From Phytomonospora endophytica (GTDB lineage Bacteria; Actinomycetota; Actinomycetes; Mycobacteriales; Micromonosporaceae): a stretch of DNA of 64,000 bases. Below, piece by piece: positions 34,776 to 44,149 of the stretch; position 1 is the first letter of the stretch; every line of letters begins with the position of its first letter. Both the position numbers and the translations under genes were made by a program. The notes under the pieces were generated by a model. It saw only the letters and a list, made by a program, of their open reading frames with translations. It did no database searches and was not told the origin of the DNA. Location of the stretch: NCBI RefSeq assembly GCF_014202425.1, contig NZ_JACHGT010000026.1, positions 1 through 64,000 of the forward strand, given 5' to 3'.

Positions 34776-36669
34776 TGCGGGTCCTCATCTCCGCCGACAT
34801 GGAGGGCGTCGGCGGGGTCGCGCACTGGGACGACGTCACCATCGGCAAGCCCGACTACGAGCGCTTCCGGCGCCTGATGACCGCCGAGGTCAACGCGGTC
34901 ATCAACGGCGTCCTGGAGACCGAGCCTGGCGCCTCGGTGCGGGTCGCCGACGCGCACGGCCAGTTCCGCAACATCCTGGTCGAGGACCTGGATCCGCGCG
35001 TGACGCTGATCCGCGGCCGTCCGCGCGCGATGTCCATGATGGACGGTGTGCAGGACGGTGCCGACGCGGTCCTGTTCGTCGGCTACCACGCCAGGTCCGG
35101 CGCGGGCCCGGCCGTGCTGTCGCACACCATGAACGGCGCGAACCTGGACGTGCGGGTCAACGGCCGCTCGGTCGGCGAGATCGGCGTCAACGCGATGCTC
35201 GCCGGGCGGATCGGCGCTCCGGTGGTCTTCTGCTCGGGCGACGACGCGGCCTGTGCCGAGTTCACCGACGTGGTGCCCGGCGGGATCGCCGTCGAGGTCA
35301 AGCGCGCGGTCGGGCAGGCCTCCGCCGAGACGGTGCACCCCAAGGTGATCAACTCGCGCTTGCGGGAGGGCGCGGCCCGTGCCGTGGCCAGGCGCGCCTC
35401 GATCGCGCCGGTGGCCGCCGACGGGCCGATCGAGCTGGAGATGGACGTGCACCGGCCCTACATCGTCGACCTCGCCGTGCTCATCCCCGGTGTGTCACGC
35501 GTCGGCGGCCGCACCGTCCGCTTCGAGACCGACTCCTACGAGGAGGCGTACCGCGTGATGATGCTGGTGACGACCGTGGCCTCGGTGCCGGTATGAGCCT
35601 GCTCCTCGACGGCATCGCCGAGCTCACCACCTGCGACCCGTCCCTCGGGGAGGGCCCGACGGGGGTCGTGCGCGATGCCGCGCTCGTCATCGACGGCGGC
35701 AAGGTCGCCTGGGTCGGGACCGCCGACTCGGCTCCGGCCGCCGACGAGCGGCTGTCGGCCGAGGGCGGGGCCGTGCTGCCCGGCTTCGTCGACAGCCACG
35801 CGCACCTGATCTTCGCCGGGGACCGGTCGGCGGAGTTCGCCGCGCGCATGGCGGGGGAGTCCTATCAGGCGGGCGGGATCCGCACGACCGTGGCGGCCAC
35901 CCGTGCCGCCACCGACGAGACCCTGCGCGCCAACGCCGCCCGCCACGTCGCCGAGGCCCTGCGCCAGGGCACGACGACGCTGGAGATCAAGAGCGGCTAC
36001 GGCCTGTCCACTGTGGACGAGTCCCGTTCGCTGCGGATCGCGCGCGAGTTCACCGCCGAGACCACCTATCTCGGCGCCCACGTCGTCCCCGCCGGCGCCG
36101 ACCCGGCCGACTATGTCGCGCTCGCCGCCGGGGAGATGCTCGACGCCTGCGCGCCCTACGCGAAGTGGGCCGACGTGTTCTGCGAGCGGGGGGCCTTCGA
36201 CGCCGACGCCGCCCGCGCGATCCTCACCGCGGCGGCGAAGCACGGCCTCGGCCTGCGCGTGCACGCCAACCAGCTCGGGGAGGGCCCGGGCGTCCGGCTG
36301 GCGGTGGAACTGGGGGCGGCCTCGGCCGACCACTGCACGTTCCTGTCGGACGCCGACGTCGACGCGCTCGCCTCGTCGTCGACCGTGGCCACTTTGCTGC
36401 CGGGGGTGGAGTTCTCCACCCGCCAGCCCTATCCCGACGCGCGCCGGCTCATCGACGCCGGTGTCTCGGTGGCGATCGCCAGCGACTGCAATCCCGGTTC
36501 CTGCTACACGTCGAGCATGCCGCTCATGGTCGCGCTGGCCGTCCGGGAGATGCGCATGACGGTCCCCGAGGCGATCCTCGCCGCGACCGTCGGCGGCGCG
36601 AAGGCCCTGCGCCGCACCGATGTCGGGCGCCTGGTGCCCGGCTCGCGCGCCGATCTGTCCATTCTGGAC
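33351..36669. repeat. Dispersed 13-bp palindrome GTCCA-N3-TGGAC, four copies in the hut genes
   Basis: Exact copies lie at 33351-33363 and 34475-34487 (in hutU) and 36006-36018 and 36657-36669 (in hutI). A fifth is in the terminator at 22730-22742. One-mismatch copies are at 23252-23264 and 40511-40523. Inside genes the motif brings in otherwise rare codons (AGT, TTG, ACT, ATT). Function unknown. Confidence 0.6.
34775..35596 (+). CDS. M55 family D-aminopeptidase (DppA-like)
   Basis: 273 residues. The N-terminal zinc-ligand motif [14 protein letters not shown] (Asp8, Glu10) and [11 protein letters not shown], then LSHTMNG, and the metal-ligand region [15 protein letters not shown] are typical of the DppA/M55 family, which forms decameric cytoplasmic rings and cleaves D-amino-acid peptides. 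It starts on the stop of hutU (TGATG) and its end overlaps hutI by four bases, so it is firmly part of the hut operon. What a D-aminopeptidase does in histidine use is unclear; it may supply histidine from peptides. Confidence 0.93.
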   Translation: MRVLISADMEGVGGVAHWDDVTIGKPDYERFRRLMTAEVNAVINGVLETEPGASVRVADAHGQFRNILVEDLDPRVTLIRGRPRAMSMMDGVQDGADAVLFVGYHARSGAGPAVLSHTMNGANLDVRVNGRSVGEIGVNAMLAGRIGAPVVFCSGDDAACAEFTDVVPGGIAVEVKRAVGQASAETVHPKVINSRLREGAARAVARRASIAPVAADGPIELEMDVHRPYIVDLAVLIPGVSRVGGRTVRFETDSYEEAYRVMMLVTTVASVPV

Positions 36670-36753
36670 GCTCCCAGCGCGCTGCACCTCGCCTACCGGC
36701 CCGGCGTGCCGCTCGTGCGGCGGGTGCTGCGCGGGGGAGAGGTCGTGGTCTAG
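35593..36753 (+). CDS. hutI: Imidazolonepropionase
   Basis: 386 residues of the amidohydrolase superfamily. Metal-binding [10 protein letters not shown], the substrate-binding region [25 protein letters not shown], the HANQLGEG segment with a metal His, and [10 protein letters not shown] with the metal Asp are diagnostic. It opens imidazolone propionate to formiminoglutamate after HutU. ATG at 35593, overlapping the M55 gene. Two exact GTCCA-N3-TGGAC palindromes lie here at rare codons. Confidence 0.97.
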   Translation: MSLLLDGIAELTTCDPSLGEGPTGVVRDAALVIDGGKVAWVGTADSAPAADERLSAEGGAVLPGFVDSHAHLIFAGDRSAEFAARMAGESYQAGGIRTTVAATRAATDETLRANAARHVAEALRQGTTTLEIKSGYGLSTVDESRSLRIAREFTAETTYLGAHVVPAGADPADYVALAAGEMLDACAPYAKWADVFCERGAFDADAARAILTAAAKHGLGLRVHANQLGEGPGVRLAVELGAASADHCTFLSDADVDALASSSTVATLLPGVEFSTRQPYPDARRLIDAGVSVAIASDCNPGSCYTSSMPLMVALAVREMRMTVPEAILAATVGGAKALRRTDVGRLVPGSRADLSILDAPSALHLAYRPGVPLVRRVLRGGEVVV

Positions 36754-36759
36754 GAAGGC

Positions 36760-37071
36760 CTACTTGCCGTCCGGATCCCCGTAACCCTCACCGGGTCCGG
36801 CCGGCCACTCGCCGGAGTCCTTCCCGGCCGGTTCCGCCAGCGGTTCCGGTCCGGGGAGGGGCGCGAGCAGCTTCAGGCGGATGCCGATCCCGGCGAGCAT
36901 GAGCCCGATACCCAGCAGCGCGGCCGACACACTCTGCGGGTAGTCCTTCCCGAAGGTCGCCACCGCCGACCAGAGCAGCGCGATGAACCCGAGGAACAGC
37001 GAAAGCCCCGACAACATGGTGACGTCGCGGGCGGTCTCGGGGCGTGTTTTCTGGGGCATGGGAGGGAACAT
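36760..37071 (-). CDS. Small membrane protein, unknown function
   Basis: 103 residues with two membrane helices (LSLFLGFIALLWSAVATFG and VSAALLGIGLMLAGIGIRL) and a Pro/Gly/Glu-rich tail facing the cytosol or outside. No family recognised. I use ATG 37071 because GAAGGCGGG precedes it; a second ATG at 37059 is also possible. It is convergent with hutI and divergent from the next gene. Confidence 0.7.
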   Translation of the reverse strand: MFPPMPQKTRPETARDVTMLSGLSLFLGFIALLWSAVATFGKDYPQSVSAALLGIGLMLAGIGIRLKLLAPLPGPEPLAEPAGKDSGEWPAGPGEGYGDPDGK

Positions 37072-37199
37072 ACCCGCCTTCGGCGAACTCCCCCAAGATC
37101 AACGAAAGGCGTACGAACACCACCACAATGGACACTGTGCAGGTCGCCGCGCCGTTCAGGGGTTCCTATACGACCTTTTTAGGCGTAACCTCTGGCGTT

Positions 37200-38159
37200 A
37201 TGCCACCCTCGTCGCCTCGCCAGAGGCAGCGGGGAGGACGTTTGTTCACCGTGCTGTTCTGGTGCGGTGTGGGGCTGGCCCCGGTGGCCGCGGGAACGCT
37301 GCTGCTGGGCGATGGTGGGGGCCCGTCGCGCACGTCCGTCCTGCTCGCCGTGTCCTCGATCGTCCTCATCGGACTGTCCATCGGATTGCGCAGCGATCCG
37401 CAGATCGTCTACGTGGAGCTCAGCGAGGAGGTCGCCCAGGTCCGCTACGAGTTCGGTGAGGCCGATGAGGCCGCCAGGCTGGCCATCATCAAGGCCCGTA
37501 CCGAGACCAGGGACCTCAAGATCGTCGTCGACGACCTCTGTCTGCGGCTGATGGGCACCGCCCAGCAGGCCCACGACGCCCTCGACACCCACACCGGGCA
37601 GCAGCCGCTCATGCGCGCCGTCCCGGCGACCCTGCCGCGCCGGCCCCCTGGTCCGCGGCACGCCGCCGAGGACGAGCCGGAGATCCAGCTCGCCGCGAAC
37701 CTCGAACAGGTCGTCTCGCACACCACTGAACGCGTCTCGGTGACCCGCCGCGAGACGACGCATTCCCCGACGCCGTACCGGAACCCGGTCACCTACGGCA
37801 CCCAGGCCTCGCCGGTCGTGCCCTCACCCGACCCGCGCCACACCCGGCTGGAGTCGCGCTCGCGGCACCCGCACGACGATCCCGCGGCCGAGAGCTGGAT
37901 CGCCGCGCTGCGGGCCGACGAGCGGGAAAGGGCGCGTGAACCGGTCCGCCGCGAGCCGTCGAAGTTCGACACCGGCCAGTTCTGGCGCGGCCCGGACACC
38001 GGCTACCGCTCCCCGTCCCGTTACGCCGAACCGGCTCCGGGCGGCTGGCGCGCCGAGGAGCGCAGCGCCGAGGTCCACTTCGGACACCGCGAGACCGTCG
38101 GTGAGCCCTACCGTGACGATCAGCCCTACGACCAGGGCCGCCGCGCCTACCCGTCCTGA
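37200..38159 (+). CDS. Membrane protein with long basic/disordered C-terminus, unknown function
   Basis: 319 residues from ATG 37200 (MPPSSPRQRQRGGRLFTVLF). Two helices (about 15-65) are followed by a short helical, coiled-coil-like region (ELSEEVAQVRYEFGEADEAA) and then about 170 disordered residues rich in Arg, Pro and His. The start lacks a ribosome-binding site and sits right after an AT-richer stretch (CTATACGACC then TAACCT), so a leaderless message is possible. The layout recalls division/envelope scaffold proteins of actinobacteria, but no family is recognised. The 3' end overlaps the convergent TetR gene by 13 bp. Confidence 0.7.
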   Translation: MPPSSPRQRQRGGRLFTVLFWCGVGLAPVAAGTLLLGDGGGPSRTSVLLAVSSIVLIGLSIGLRSDPQIVYVELSEEVAQVRYEFGEADEAARLAIIKARTETRDLKIVVDDLCLRLMGTAQQAHDALDTHTGQQPLMRAVPATLPRRPPGPRHAAEDEPEIQLAANLEQVVSHTTERVSVTRRETTHSPTPYRNPVTYGTQASPVVPSPDPRHTRLESRSRHPHDDPAAESWIAALRADERERAREPVRREPSKFDTGQFWRGPDTGYRSPSRYAEPAPGGWRAEERSAEVHFGHRETVGEPYRDDQPYDQGRRAYPS

Positions 38160-38986
38160 TCGAGCAGCGCCCGCAGGGCGGCTGTCCGGGCGTCGTCGAA
38201 GACGACGTCGGGGTCGGCCTCCACGAAACCCATGACGATCCCGGCGATGGCGAGCCCGGGCGCCGACCACTCCGCCGTGCCCAGCCCGAACGGATCGGTC
38301 GCGATCGTCTCGGTCGTCAGCGCCGGCGAGGTCGGGGCCATGATGACCATCCCGCGCATCGCCGCGCTGGTCAGCCGCGCCACGTCGGCGTAACCGATGC
38401 CGAGCGCGGGCTTGAGCCGGCAGCCGACGAGCCCGGCGAAGGCCTCGTAGGCGCCCGCGAGCCGCTCGGTCAGTTCGCTCTCCGAGCGGGTCAGCGCCGC
38501 TCGCACCTCGTCGCGCAGTTCGCTCTCGGGGAGGCTGAGAAACGTCGCCTGCAAGGCGATGTAGGTGCGCCAGTCGGGGGAGTCGCGGAAGGCGAGCAGT
38601 TCCGCGGCCGCGCCGACGCGCACCAGTTCGGCGACCAGGGCGAGGCGCTCGCCGGGGTCGGCGAGCCGGTCGAGGCGTTCGCGGACGAGTGCCCGGTAGG
38701 CAGACGGTTCGCCCTGCGTCATCGCGGGTCCGGCGCCTTTGGCGAGTTCCTTGAGCAGGTCGCTGAAGAACAGATCCTTGTAGGGCCAGTGCCGGTAGAC
38801 GGCGCTGCGGGCGACACCGGCTTCGCGGATGACGTCCTCGAAACCGATGTGGTCGAGGCTGACGGTCAGGCCGGTCGCGGTGACCATGCCCATCGCCGTG
38901 GTGAGCATCCGCTCGGCGACCTCGTCCTCGGACTGCCTGCGACGGCGCCGGGGCAGGCCTCCGGCGGGCGGGATCTCACCGGTCAC
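38147..38986 (-). CDS. TetR-like transcriptional regulator coupled to nuoD2
   Basis: 279 residues. The N-terminal helix-turn-helix is visible ([20 protein letters not shown], then [15 protein letters not shown]) and the rest is an all-helical ligand domain. The start is GTG at 38986, overlapping the nuoD stop by four bases, so both come from one message. A regulator coupled to a respiratory subunit gene is unusual; it may act on its own operon. An N-terminal basic stretch ([11 protein letters not shown]) precedes the HTH. Confidence 0.88.
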   Translation of the reverse strand: MTGEIPPAGGLPRRRRRQSEDEVAERMLTTAMGMVTATGLTVSLDHIGFEDVIREAGVARSAVYRHWPYKDLFFSDLLKELAKGAGPAMTQGEPSAYRALVRERLDRLADPGERLALVAELVRVGAAAELLAFRDSPDWRTYIALQATFLSLPESELRDEVRAALTRSESELTERLAGAYEAFAGLVGCRLKPALGIGYADVARLTSAAMRGMVIMAPTSPALTTETIATDPFGLGTAEWSAPGLAIAGIVMGFVEADPDVVFDDARTAALRALLDQDG

Positions 38987-40134
38987 TTGTCGATGTCTCC
39001 GACCACGAAGAACATCGAGCCGAGGATCGCCACGAGGTCCGGCACCAGGCAGCCGACGAGCAACGTCGACAGGGCCTGCACGTTGGCGTAGGAGGCCGTC
39101 CGCAGTTTCAGGCGCCACGGGGTCTTCTCGCCGCGCGAGACGAGGTAGTAACCGTTGATGCCCAGGGGATTCTCGGTCCACGCGTAGGTGTGGCCCTCGG
39201 GCGCCTTGACGACCTTCGGCAGCCGCGTGTTCACCGGCCCGGTGAGGGTGTCCACATGGGACAGGCACCTCTCGGCGAGGTCGAGGGACACGTACACCTG
39301 GTCCAGCAGGCACTCGAAACGCGCGTGGCAGTCCCCGGCGGTGCGGGTCACGATCGGGACGTCCAGTTCGCCGTAGGCGAGGTAGGGCTCGTCGCGGCGG
39401 AGGTCGAAGTCGAGGCCGGAGGCCCGCGCGACGGGCCCGCTCACCCCGTAGGCGGCGGCCTGTTCGGCCGACAGGACCCCCACGCCCCGCGTGCGGGCGA
39501 GGAAGATCTCGTTGCGGCGGATGAGGTTGTCGAGGTCGGGCATCCGCCGCCGGACCTCGCCGATCGCCTGCCGCGCTCGCGTCGTCCAGCCCGCCGGGAC
39601 CTCCTCCTTGAGGCCGCCGATCCGGTTGAACATGAAGTGCATGCGGCCGCCGGCGACCTCCTCGAAGACCGCCTGGAGCGTCTCGCGTTCCCGGAAGGCG
39701 TAGAAGACCGGCGTGATCGCGCCGATTTCGAGGGGATAGGAGCCGAGGAACATGAGGTGGTTGAGGACCCGGTTGAGCTCGGCGAGCGCCGTGCGCAGCC
39801 AGGTCGCGCGTTCGGGCACCTCGATGCCCATGAGGCGTTCGACGGCGAGGGCGACGCCGAGTTCGCTGCAGAACGCCGACAGCCAGTCGTGCCGGTTGGC
39901 GAGCATGAGGATCTGCCGGTAGTCGCGGACCTCGAAGAGCTTCTCGGCGCCCCGGTGCATGTAGCCGACGACGGGCTCGCACGCGGTGACACGTTCCCCG
40001 TCGAGTTTCAGCTTGAGTCGCAGCACGCCGTGCGTCGACGGGTGCTGGGGGCCGATGTTGAGCACCATCTCGGTGGTGTCGAGTTGTTCGGCGCCCGCGC
40101 CGACGCCGACGGTCATCTCCCGCGCTGTGGCCAT
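38983..40134 (-). CDS. nuoD2: Orphan NADH-quinone oxidoreductase subunit D (NuoD2)
   Basis: 383 residues of the complex I 49-kDa family. [62 protein letters not shown] and the end segment [16 protein letters not shown] are clear. It stands apart from any nuo operon, as the second nuoD of Streptomyces does. The quinone-site region is divergent from housekeeping NuoD ([20 protein letters not shown]), so an altered role is likely. ATG at 40134, one base from the MidA-like gene upstream. Confidence 0.94.
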   Translation of the reverse strand: MATAREMTVGVGAGAEQLDTTEMVLNIGPQHPSTHGVLRLKLKLDGERVTACEPVVGYMHRGAEKLFEVRDYRQILMLANRHDWLSAFCSELGVALAVERLMGIEVPERATWLRTALAELNRVLNHLMFLGSYPLEIGAITPVFYAFRERETLQAVFEEVAGGRMHFMFNRIGGLKEEVPAGWTTRARQAIGEVRRRMPDLDNLIRRNEIFLARTRGVGVLSAEQAAAYGVSGPVARASGLDFDLRRDEPYLAYGELDVPIVTRTAGDCHARFECLLDQVYVSLDLAERCLSHVDTLTGPVNTRLPKVVKAPEGHTYAWTENPLGINGYYLVSRGEKTPWRLKLRTASYANVQALSTLLVGCLVPDLVAILGSMFFVVGDIDK

Positions 40135-40135
40135 C

Positions 40136-41134
40136 TCAGCAACTTACTCGCTGGAGGAGCCACCAGTGCGCTCCCAAACCGTAGGGATCGGTCAGTTCGG
40201 CGACTTCGCCGGTCCGCGCGAGGGCCCGCAGGTAGCCCGCGGGGTCCTGCGAGGCGAGGCTCAGGGGTGGTCGTTCGGCGCTGAAACCCAGTTCCCGCAG
40301 GGCCTCCCGCTGCCGGGCGAGGCTCGTCGTGCGCGCCCCGGCGGAGACTCCGGCGGCGGCGACGGCGTCCATGGCGACGTGGGCGGTGATGTCGCGGGAC
40401 CCGTCGGGGACCGGCGGGAGTTCGCGGCCGGCGGCGAAGCCGGTGAGCGTCCCGAACGGCGGCCGGTGGGTGCGCGTGTGTCCATAGTCGACGGCCAGCG
40501 CGACCCCGCGCTCCACCGTGGACACCAGTCCGGCCCAGGCGAGGTCGCGGGGGCGGCCGATCTCGGCGCGCTGACCCGGTTCGGCCAGCGGCCACCACGT
40601 CGACAGCCACGCGTCGTCGACGGGCTCGCCGAGCGCCGTCTCACCCGTCGACGGGTCGACGAGTTCCTGGCGGACCCGGCCCGCCTCGTCGACGGCCGCC
40701 ACGTCCACCGGGACGTTGTCGAGCCACTCGCAGGCCAGGATCGCGCCGGTGACCCGCGAGGGCGGCAGGTCGCTCCACTCGATGCGCGGGTCGAGCCCGG
40801 CCGGGCGGTGCCGCAGCTCGACGCAGACGGGCCGCAGCCGGTCGGCGAAGGACTTGTCCACAGGGTTGTGCACAGGTTTGTCCACAGAGCCTGTGGAAAA
40901 CTCCAGGACCGCGCTGAGCAGTTCGCCCGAGCCCGCGCCGACGTCGACGACCATCAGCTCATCGGGATGCCCGAGCGCGGCGTCGAGACGGTGGAGGAGC
41001 CGGACGACCGCCTCGGCGAAGACGCCGGAGCGGTTGGCGCTGGTCGCGAAGTGCTCGGCCGGGCGGTTGCGCCGGTAGAAGCCGTCGATGCCGTAGAGGG
41101 CCTCCTGCACCGCCTTCCGCCACGTCGTCGCCAC
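40136..41134 (-). CDS. SAM-dependent methyltransferase, MidA/NDUFAF7-like
   Basis: 332 residues. Seen are [20 protein letters not shown], the SAM-binding motif [31 protein letters not shown] (family NE.xDA.PV) and [16 protein letters not shown], all typical of the DUF185 family. Its mitochondrial member NDUFAF7 methylates an arginine of the complex I NDUFS2 subunit, the homologue of NuoD. The next gene one base away encodes a NuoD paralogue, strongly suggesting an enzyme-substrate pair. GTG start at 41134. The coding sequence contains a cluster of DnaA-box-like 9-mers at 40854-40900. Confidence 0.92.
   Translation of the reverse strand: MATTWRKAVQEALYGIDGFYRRNRPAEHFATSANRSGVFAEAVVRLLHRLDAALGHPDELMVVDVGAGSGELLSAVLEFSTGSVDKPVHNPVDKSFADRLRPVCVELRHRPAGLDPRIEWSDLPPSRVTGAILACEWLDNVPVDVAAVDEAGRVRQELVDPSTGETALGEPVDDAWLSTWWPLAEPGQRAEIGRPRDLAWAGLVSTVERGVALAVDYGHTRTHRPPFGTLTGFAAGRELPPVPDGSRDITAHVAMDAVAAAGVSAGARTTSLARQREALRELGFSAERPPLSLASQDPAGYLRALARTGEVAELTDPYGLGAHWWLLQRVSC
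40854..40900. promoter_or_regulatory. Cluster of four DnaA-box-like 9-mers inside the midA-like gene
   Basis: TTGTCCACA (40854-40862), TTGTGCACA (40866-40874) and TTGTCCACA (40878-40886) follow at exact 12-bp steps, then TGTGGAAAA (40892-40900), the complement of TTTTCCACA. TTGTCCACA is the usual DnaA box of high-GC actinobacteria. The site lies in coding sequence and encodes [11 protein letters not shown] on the minus strand. Confidence 0.6.
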
Positions 41135-41182
41135 GCAGGCGAGTCTGGCAGGCTGGGTGGACCACGTGTGAAGGCGGTGCCC

Positions 41183-42181
41183 ATGCCAGATCGCCGACAA
41201 CTGCTCTCCGCGCTCGCCCGCGCCGACCGGCTCGCCCGCGATGAGCCGCGTTCACGCGGGTCGGCGCACGTGCGCGACGGCCTGATCGAGCTGCGCTGGT
41301 GGTTGCGCGAGTTGGGGCTCACCGTCCGAGACCGTCCCCTGAGATGGGTCGCGGCGGTGCCGGTCGGGGAGGCGGCCGCCTTCGTGGCGCTCATGGTCCT
41401 GTTCGGCGGGCTTTTTCCCTGGTACGCGGCTGCGGCCCTGGTCGTGTCGGCGACGATGGTGTTCGGCTTCGCTCGCCGGTTAACGGCGAAGCGGGCGGCG
41501 AAAGTTCCCGCGGAGCTTCCCGAGCCGCCCTCACGCCCCGCCGGTAAGTGGAACGACCTGGTCGACGACATCGAAGGTGTGCTGGAGGTCGTGGCGACCT
41601 GGCGCCTGGCGAAGGTCCGCGTCATGAACCCCCGGTGCGTCGCCGTCCACACCGCGAGCTGTCTGGCCCGGGTGCGCGCGCTGCGCGAGGGCGAGCCGCT
41701 CGGCGTTCCGCTGACGTCGGGCGAGGACGCGCTGCCGCTCGCGGAGAAGCGCGCGCTGCGCAAGGCGGTCGGCCGTGCCCACGCGCTGCTCCACGAACAC
41801 GACCCCTACGTCACCGATCGCCTCGCCGAGATCGACACCGCCTACCGCCTGCTCAGCCGGCGGGCCGGGGACACCGGGACGGCGCCGTCCTCGCTGTTCG
41901 GTCTCGGGAGCGTGACGGGCATGGCGCAGATGGCCGTCGTCGGTCTCGGGCTCGCGTTCGGCCCGCCGTGGCTGCGATTCGCCCTCGGGGGCGCCGTGTT
42001 CCTGCTCGGGTGCCTGCTGTCGACGTTGGGGGGAGGCTGCCTGAGCGCCCGGATGAACGACGGCGGCCTTGTGCACCGGTCCTTCGCCGACATCGAGGCG
42101 GTCGCCGACCGCGTTGGCGGCGACGTCGCCGCGGATCTCCGGCGGGCCTTGCTGTTGCTGGGCGGGCCGGATCGCCTTTAG
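41183..42181 (+). CDS. Membrane protein of an unrecognised tandem family, copy 1
   Basis: 332 residues from ATG 41183 (MPDRRQLLSALARADRLARD). The N-terminal helix ends in a VRDGLIELRWWLRELG segment that corresponds to RETLVELRRRL in the other copies. A membrane hairpin lies near 58-95, a long soluble helical stretch (FNDL-like, EPPSRPAGKWNDLVDDIEGV; AVHTASCLARVRALREGEPL) follows, then a second hairpin near 235-280 and a C-terminal tail DVAADLRRALLLLGG. It is divergent from the midA-like gene. The short leader GTGAAGGCGGTGCCC precedes its ATG and recurs before copies 2 and 3. Confidence 0.82.
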   Translation: MPDRRQLLSALARADRLARDEPRSRGSAHVRDGLIELRWWLRELGLTVRDRPLRWVAAVPVGEAAAFVALMVLFGGLFPWYAAAALVVSATMVFGFARRLTAKRAAKVPAELPEPPSRPAGKWNDLVDDIEGVLEVVATWRLAKVRVMNPRCVAVHTASCLARVRALREGEPLGVPLTSGEDALPLAEKRALRKAVGRAHALLHEHDPYVTDRLAEIDTAYRLLSRRAGDTGTAPSSLFGLGSVTGMAQMAVVGLGLAFGPPWLRFALGGAVFLLGCLLSTLGGGCLSARMNDGGLVHRSFADIEAVADRVGGDVAADLRRALLLLGGPDRL

Positions 42182-42212
42182 GCTGCGCCAAACCCGTGAA
42201 GGGCGGTGCCCC

Positions 42213-43163
42213 ATGCCCACTCGCGACGAACTCCTCGACGCCCTCGCCCACGCGGACCACCTCGCCCTCGCCGCCCACCTGCGCGCCGAGGACGGGCCGG
42301 TCCGCGACGTGCTCGTCGAACTGCGCGGGCACCTGCGCGGCCTCGCCGAAGCCGTCGAGCTGCGGCCCTACCGCTGGCTGCGCCCTCTGGGATTCCTCGC
42401 CCCCTTCACGCTCGCCGTCGCCGCCGGTGCCGGACTGCGACTCGCCCTGGACTGGTACCTCGCCGTTCCCGCCGCCGCGCTCGCCGCCGTCGTGTTCACC
42501 TGGCCGATCCGCCCGCCCCGGGCCCGCCTGGCTCCCCGCGACGTCCCCGCACCCGAGGCCGTCGGCTTGGCGGTGCTGCTCGCCGACCTGTCGGCGGCGA
42601 CCGCCCGCGTCACCGCCGTCGTCGGTGCCTGGCGCCTCGGCGTGCGGCCGCCGGCACCCCTCGCCCTGCACGCCGACGCCTGCCTGGCCCGGCTCGAAGC
42701 GGGACTCGCGCCCCCGGCCGCGCCCGCAGGCGGGCTCGACGCCCTGCGGCCGGTGGCACCGTGGATCCACGCCCTCGCCCACGACGCCCACGGCGGCTCC
42801 CCGGCCCGCCTCGCCCGCATGGACGCGGCCCACCGGCTCGTCGCGCACCACGCGCCCTCTGCGCGCACGCGAAGCGTGCGGGGCTGGATCTGGCTCATCG
42901 TCTTGGCGGCCGCGTACGCCGCCGCCGTGCCGTGGCCCTGGCTCGCCGTGCCCGTCGCGGTCGCCGCCGTCGTGCTGTCGACGATGCGCTCGGGCCCGGA
43001 CTCCTGCCCCCAACTGCGCACGTTGAACCGCGCCTCCGATGCCGGAGCCGTCGCCACCGAAGCCGCCCGCAAGCTGGAGGAGATCGCGACGGCCGTCGGC
43101 GGACCGGTCGCCGAGGACCTGCGGAGGGCGCGGGACCTGTTGCGGGGGCGGGGAAGGACGTAG
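42213..43163 (+). CDS. Membrane protein of the tandem family, copy 2
   Basis: 316 residues (MPTRDELLDALAHADHLALA). The order of elements matches copy 1: leading helix with VRDVLVELRGHLRGLAEAVE, first hairpin (about 58-90), central helices with ALHADACLARLEAGL (the Cys aligns with HTASCLARVRA of copy 1), a second hairpin (WIWLIVLAAAYAAAVPWPWL) and the tail VAEDLRRARDLLRG. It lies 31 bp after copy 1 and has the same leader GTGAAGGGCGGTGCCCC. No function known. Confidence 0.82.
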   Translation: MPTRDELLDALAHADHLALAAHLRAEDGPVRDVLVELRGHLRGLAEAVELRPYRWLRPLGFLAPFTLAVAAGAGLRLALDWYLAVPAAALAAVVFTWPIRPPRARLAPRDVPAPEAVGLAVLLADLSAATARVTAVVGAWRLGVRPPAPLALHADACLARLEAGLAPPAAPAGGLDALRPVAPWIHALAHDAHGGSPARLARMDAAHRLVAHHAPSARTRSVRGWIWLIVLAAAYAAAVPWPWLAVPVAVAAVVLSTMRSGPDSCPQLRTLNRASDAGAVATEAARKLEEIATAVGGPVAEDLRRARDLLRGRGRT

Positions 43164-43204
43164 GATCGCGCGGGCCGCACATTGCCTTGCCCAGGACGGT
43201 GCCC

Positions 43205-44149
43205 GTGTCCTCGCCTCTTGTCGTCGCCGACGCGTACGCGCGGGCCGCGCTCGCACGCGCCGGCGACGTGACCGCCCTGCGGGAGACCCTCGTCGAGCTG
43301 CGGCGGCGACTCGCCGACGTGGAGAGCGGTCCGCAGTGGCTGCTGCGACGGGTGCTGAACCACCTCGCGATCGTCGCCGTCCTGGCCGTCGCCTCGGCGG
43401 CCTCGGCGTTCATCGACCTCGTGTGGCTCCGCGTGCTCGTCATGGTCGCGGCGATCCCGCTGCCCCTCCTCGTGCCCCGGCGGATGCCGGGGCGGCGGGC
43501 CACCGGCCCGGTCCCCGAGGGCACGCTCCCCGAGCTGCTGGACGGCCTGGTCGCCGCGGTCTGGGGGTGGGATCTCCACCTTCGGGCGTGCGCGGCCCGC
43601 GCCTGGAGCCTCGGCCACGGCGGGCTCGAGACGACCAGCGGCGAACCGCCGTTCGTCGCCCGGCAGCCGGAGGCGTCCCGCTTCGAGGCGCACCAACTCC
43701 GGCGCACCCTCACGGGCGCCCACGAACTCCTCCACGCCGAGACCGCCGCGGACCCGGTGGCCCTCCACCGGTTCGCGCGCCACGACCACGTCCACCGCCG
43801 GCTGGCGTCCGCGTCGGCATTGCTGCGGGGAGGGGTTCCTGCCGACCGCGTGCGCTGGACGGCCGGGATCGCGCTCGTCCTCGCCATCGTCTACGCACCG
43901 ATCCCCGTCATGACCCTCTCGTGGCCGTGGTGGCGACTCCCGCTCCTCGCCGCCGCGATGACCCCCGTCAGCCTGCGCATCGCCTGGCTCGGCCAGGACC
44001 GCCGCCCGCGCACTCTCGCCTGGACCGTCCCCCAACTCCGCACCGCCATCGAGCGGCACCTCACCGATGTCATCCGCCTGCCCGGCGAGCCCGCCGCCCG
44101 GGCCGCCGCCGACCTCGCCGCCGCCCGCGACCTCCTGGACCACCCGTGA
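43205..44149 (+). CDS. Membrane protein of the tandem family, copy 3
   Basis: 314 residues from GTG 43205. The conserved core RETLVELRRRLADVESG, a hairpin at about 58-95, LRACAARAWSLGHGGLETTS, LLHAETAADPVALHRFARHD, a second hairpin (ALVLAIVYAPIPVMTLSWPW) and the tail LPGEPAARAAADLAAARDLL are seen. It is most similar to copy 4, including 56 identical bases near the 3' end (44081-44136). Its stop overlaps the GTG of copy 4 (GTGA), so these two are cotranslated. Confidence 0.85.
   Translation: MSSPLVVADAYARAALARAGDVTALRETLVELRRRLADVESGPQWLLRRVLNHLAIVAVLAVASAASAFIDLVWLRVLVMVAAIPLPLLVPRRMPGRRATGPVPEGTLPELLDGLVAAVWGWDLHLRACAARAWSLGHGGLETTSGEPPFVARQPEASRFEAHQLRRTLTGAHELLHAETAADPVALHRFARHDHVHRRLASASALLRGGVPADRVRWTAGIALVLAIVYAPIPVMTLSWPWWRLPLLAAAMTPVSLRIAWLGQDRRPRTLAWTVPQLRTAIERHLTDVIRLPGEPAARAAADLAAARDLLDHP
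44081..44136 (+). repeat. 56-bp exact direct repeat, copy A (in tandem family copy 3)
   Basis: This stretch is identical, base for base, to 45109-45164, 1028 bp further on. It encodes the tail LPGEPAARAAADLAAARDLL except the first residue context. Evidence of recent duplication or ongoing gene conversion. Confidence 0.9.

Noticed and set aside
38983-40134. Part of a complete complex I operon
   Set aside because: No other nuo gene flanks it; it is an orphan paralogue.
40854-40900. Replication origin
   Set aside because: Only four boxes, inside a coding gene, no dnaA/dnaN and no AT-rich unwinding region; kept only as a DnaA-box cluster.
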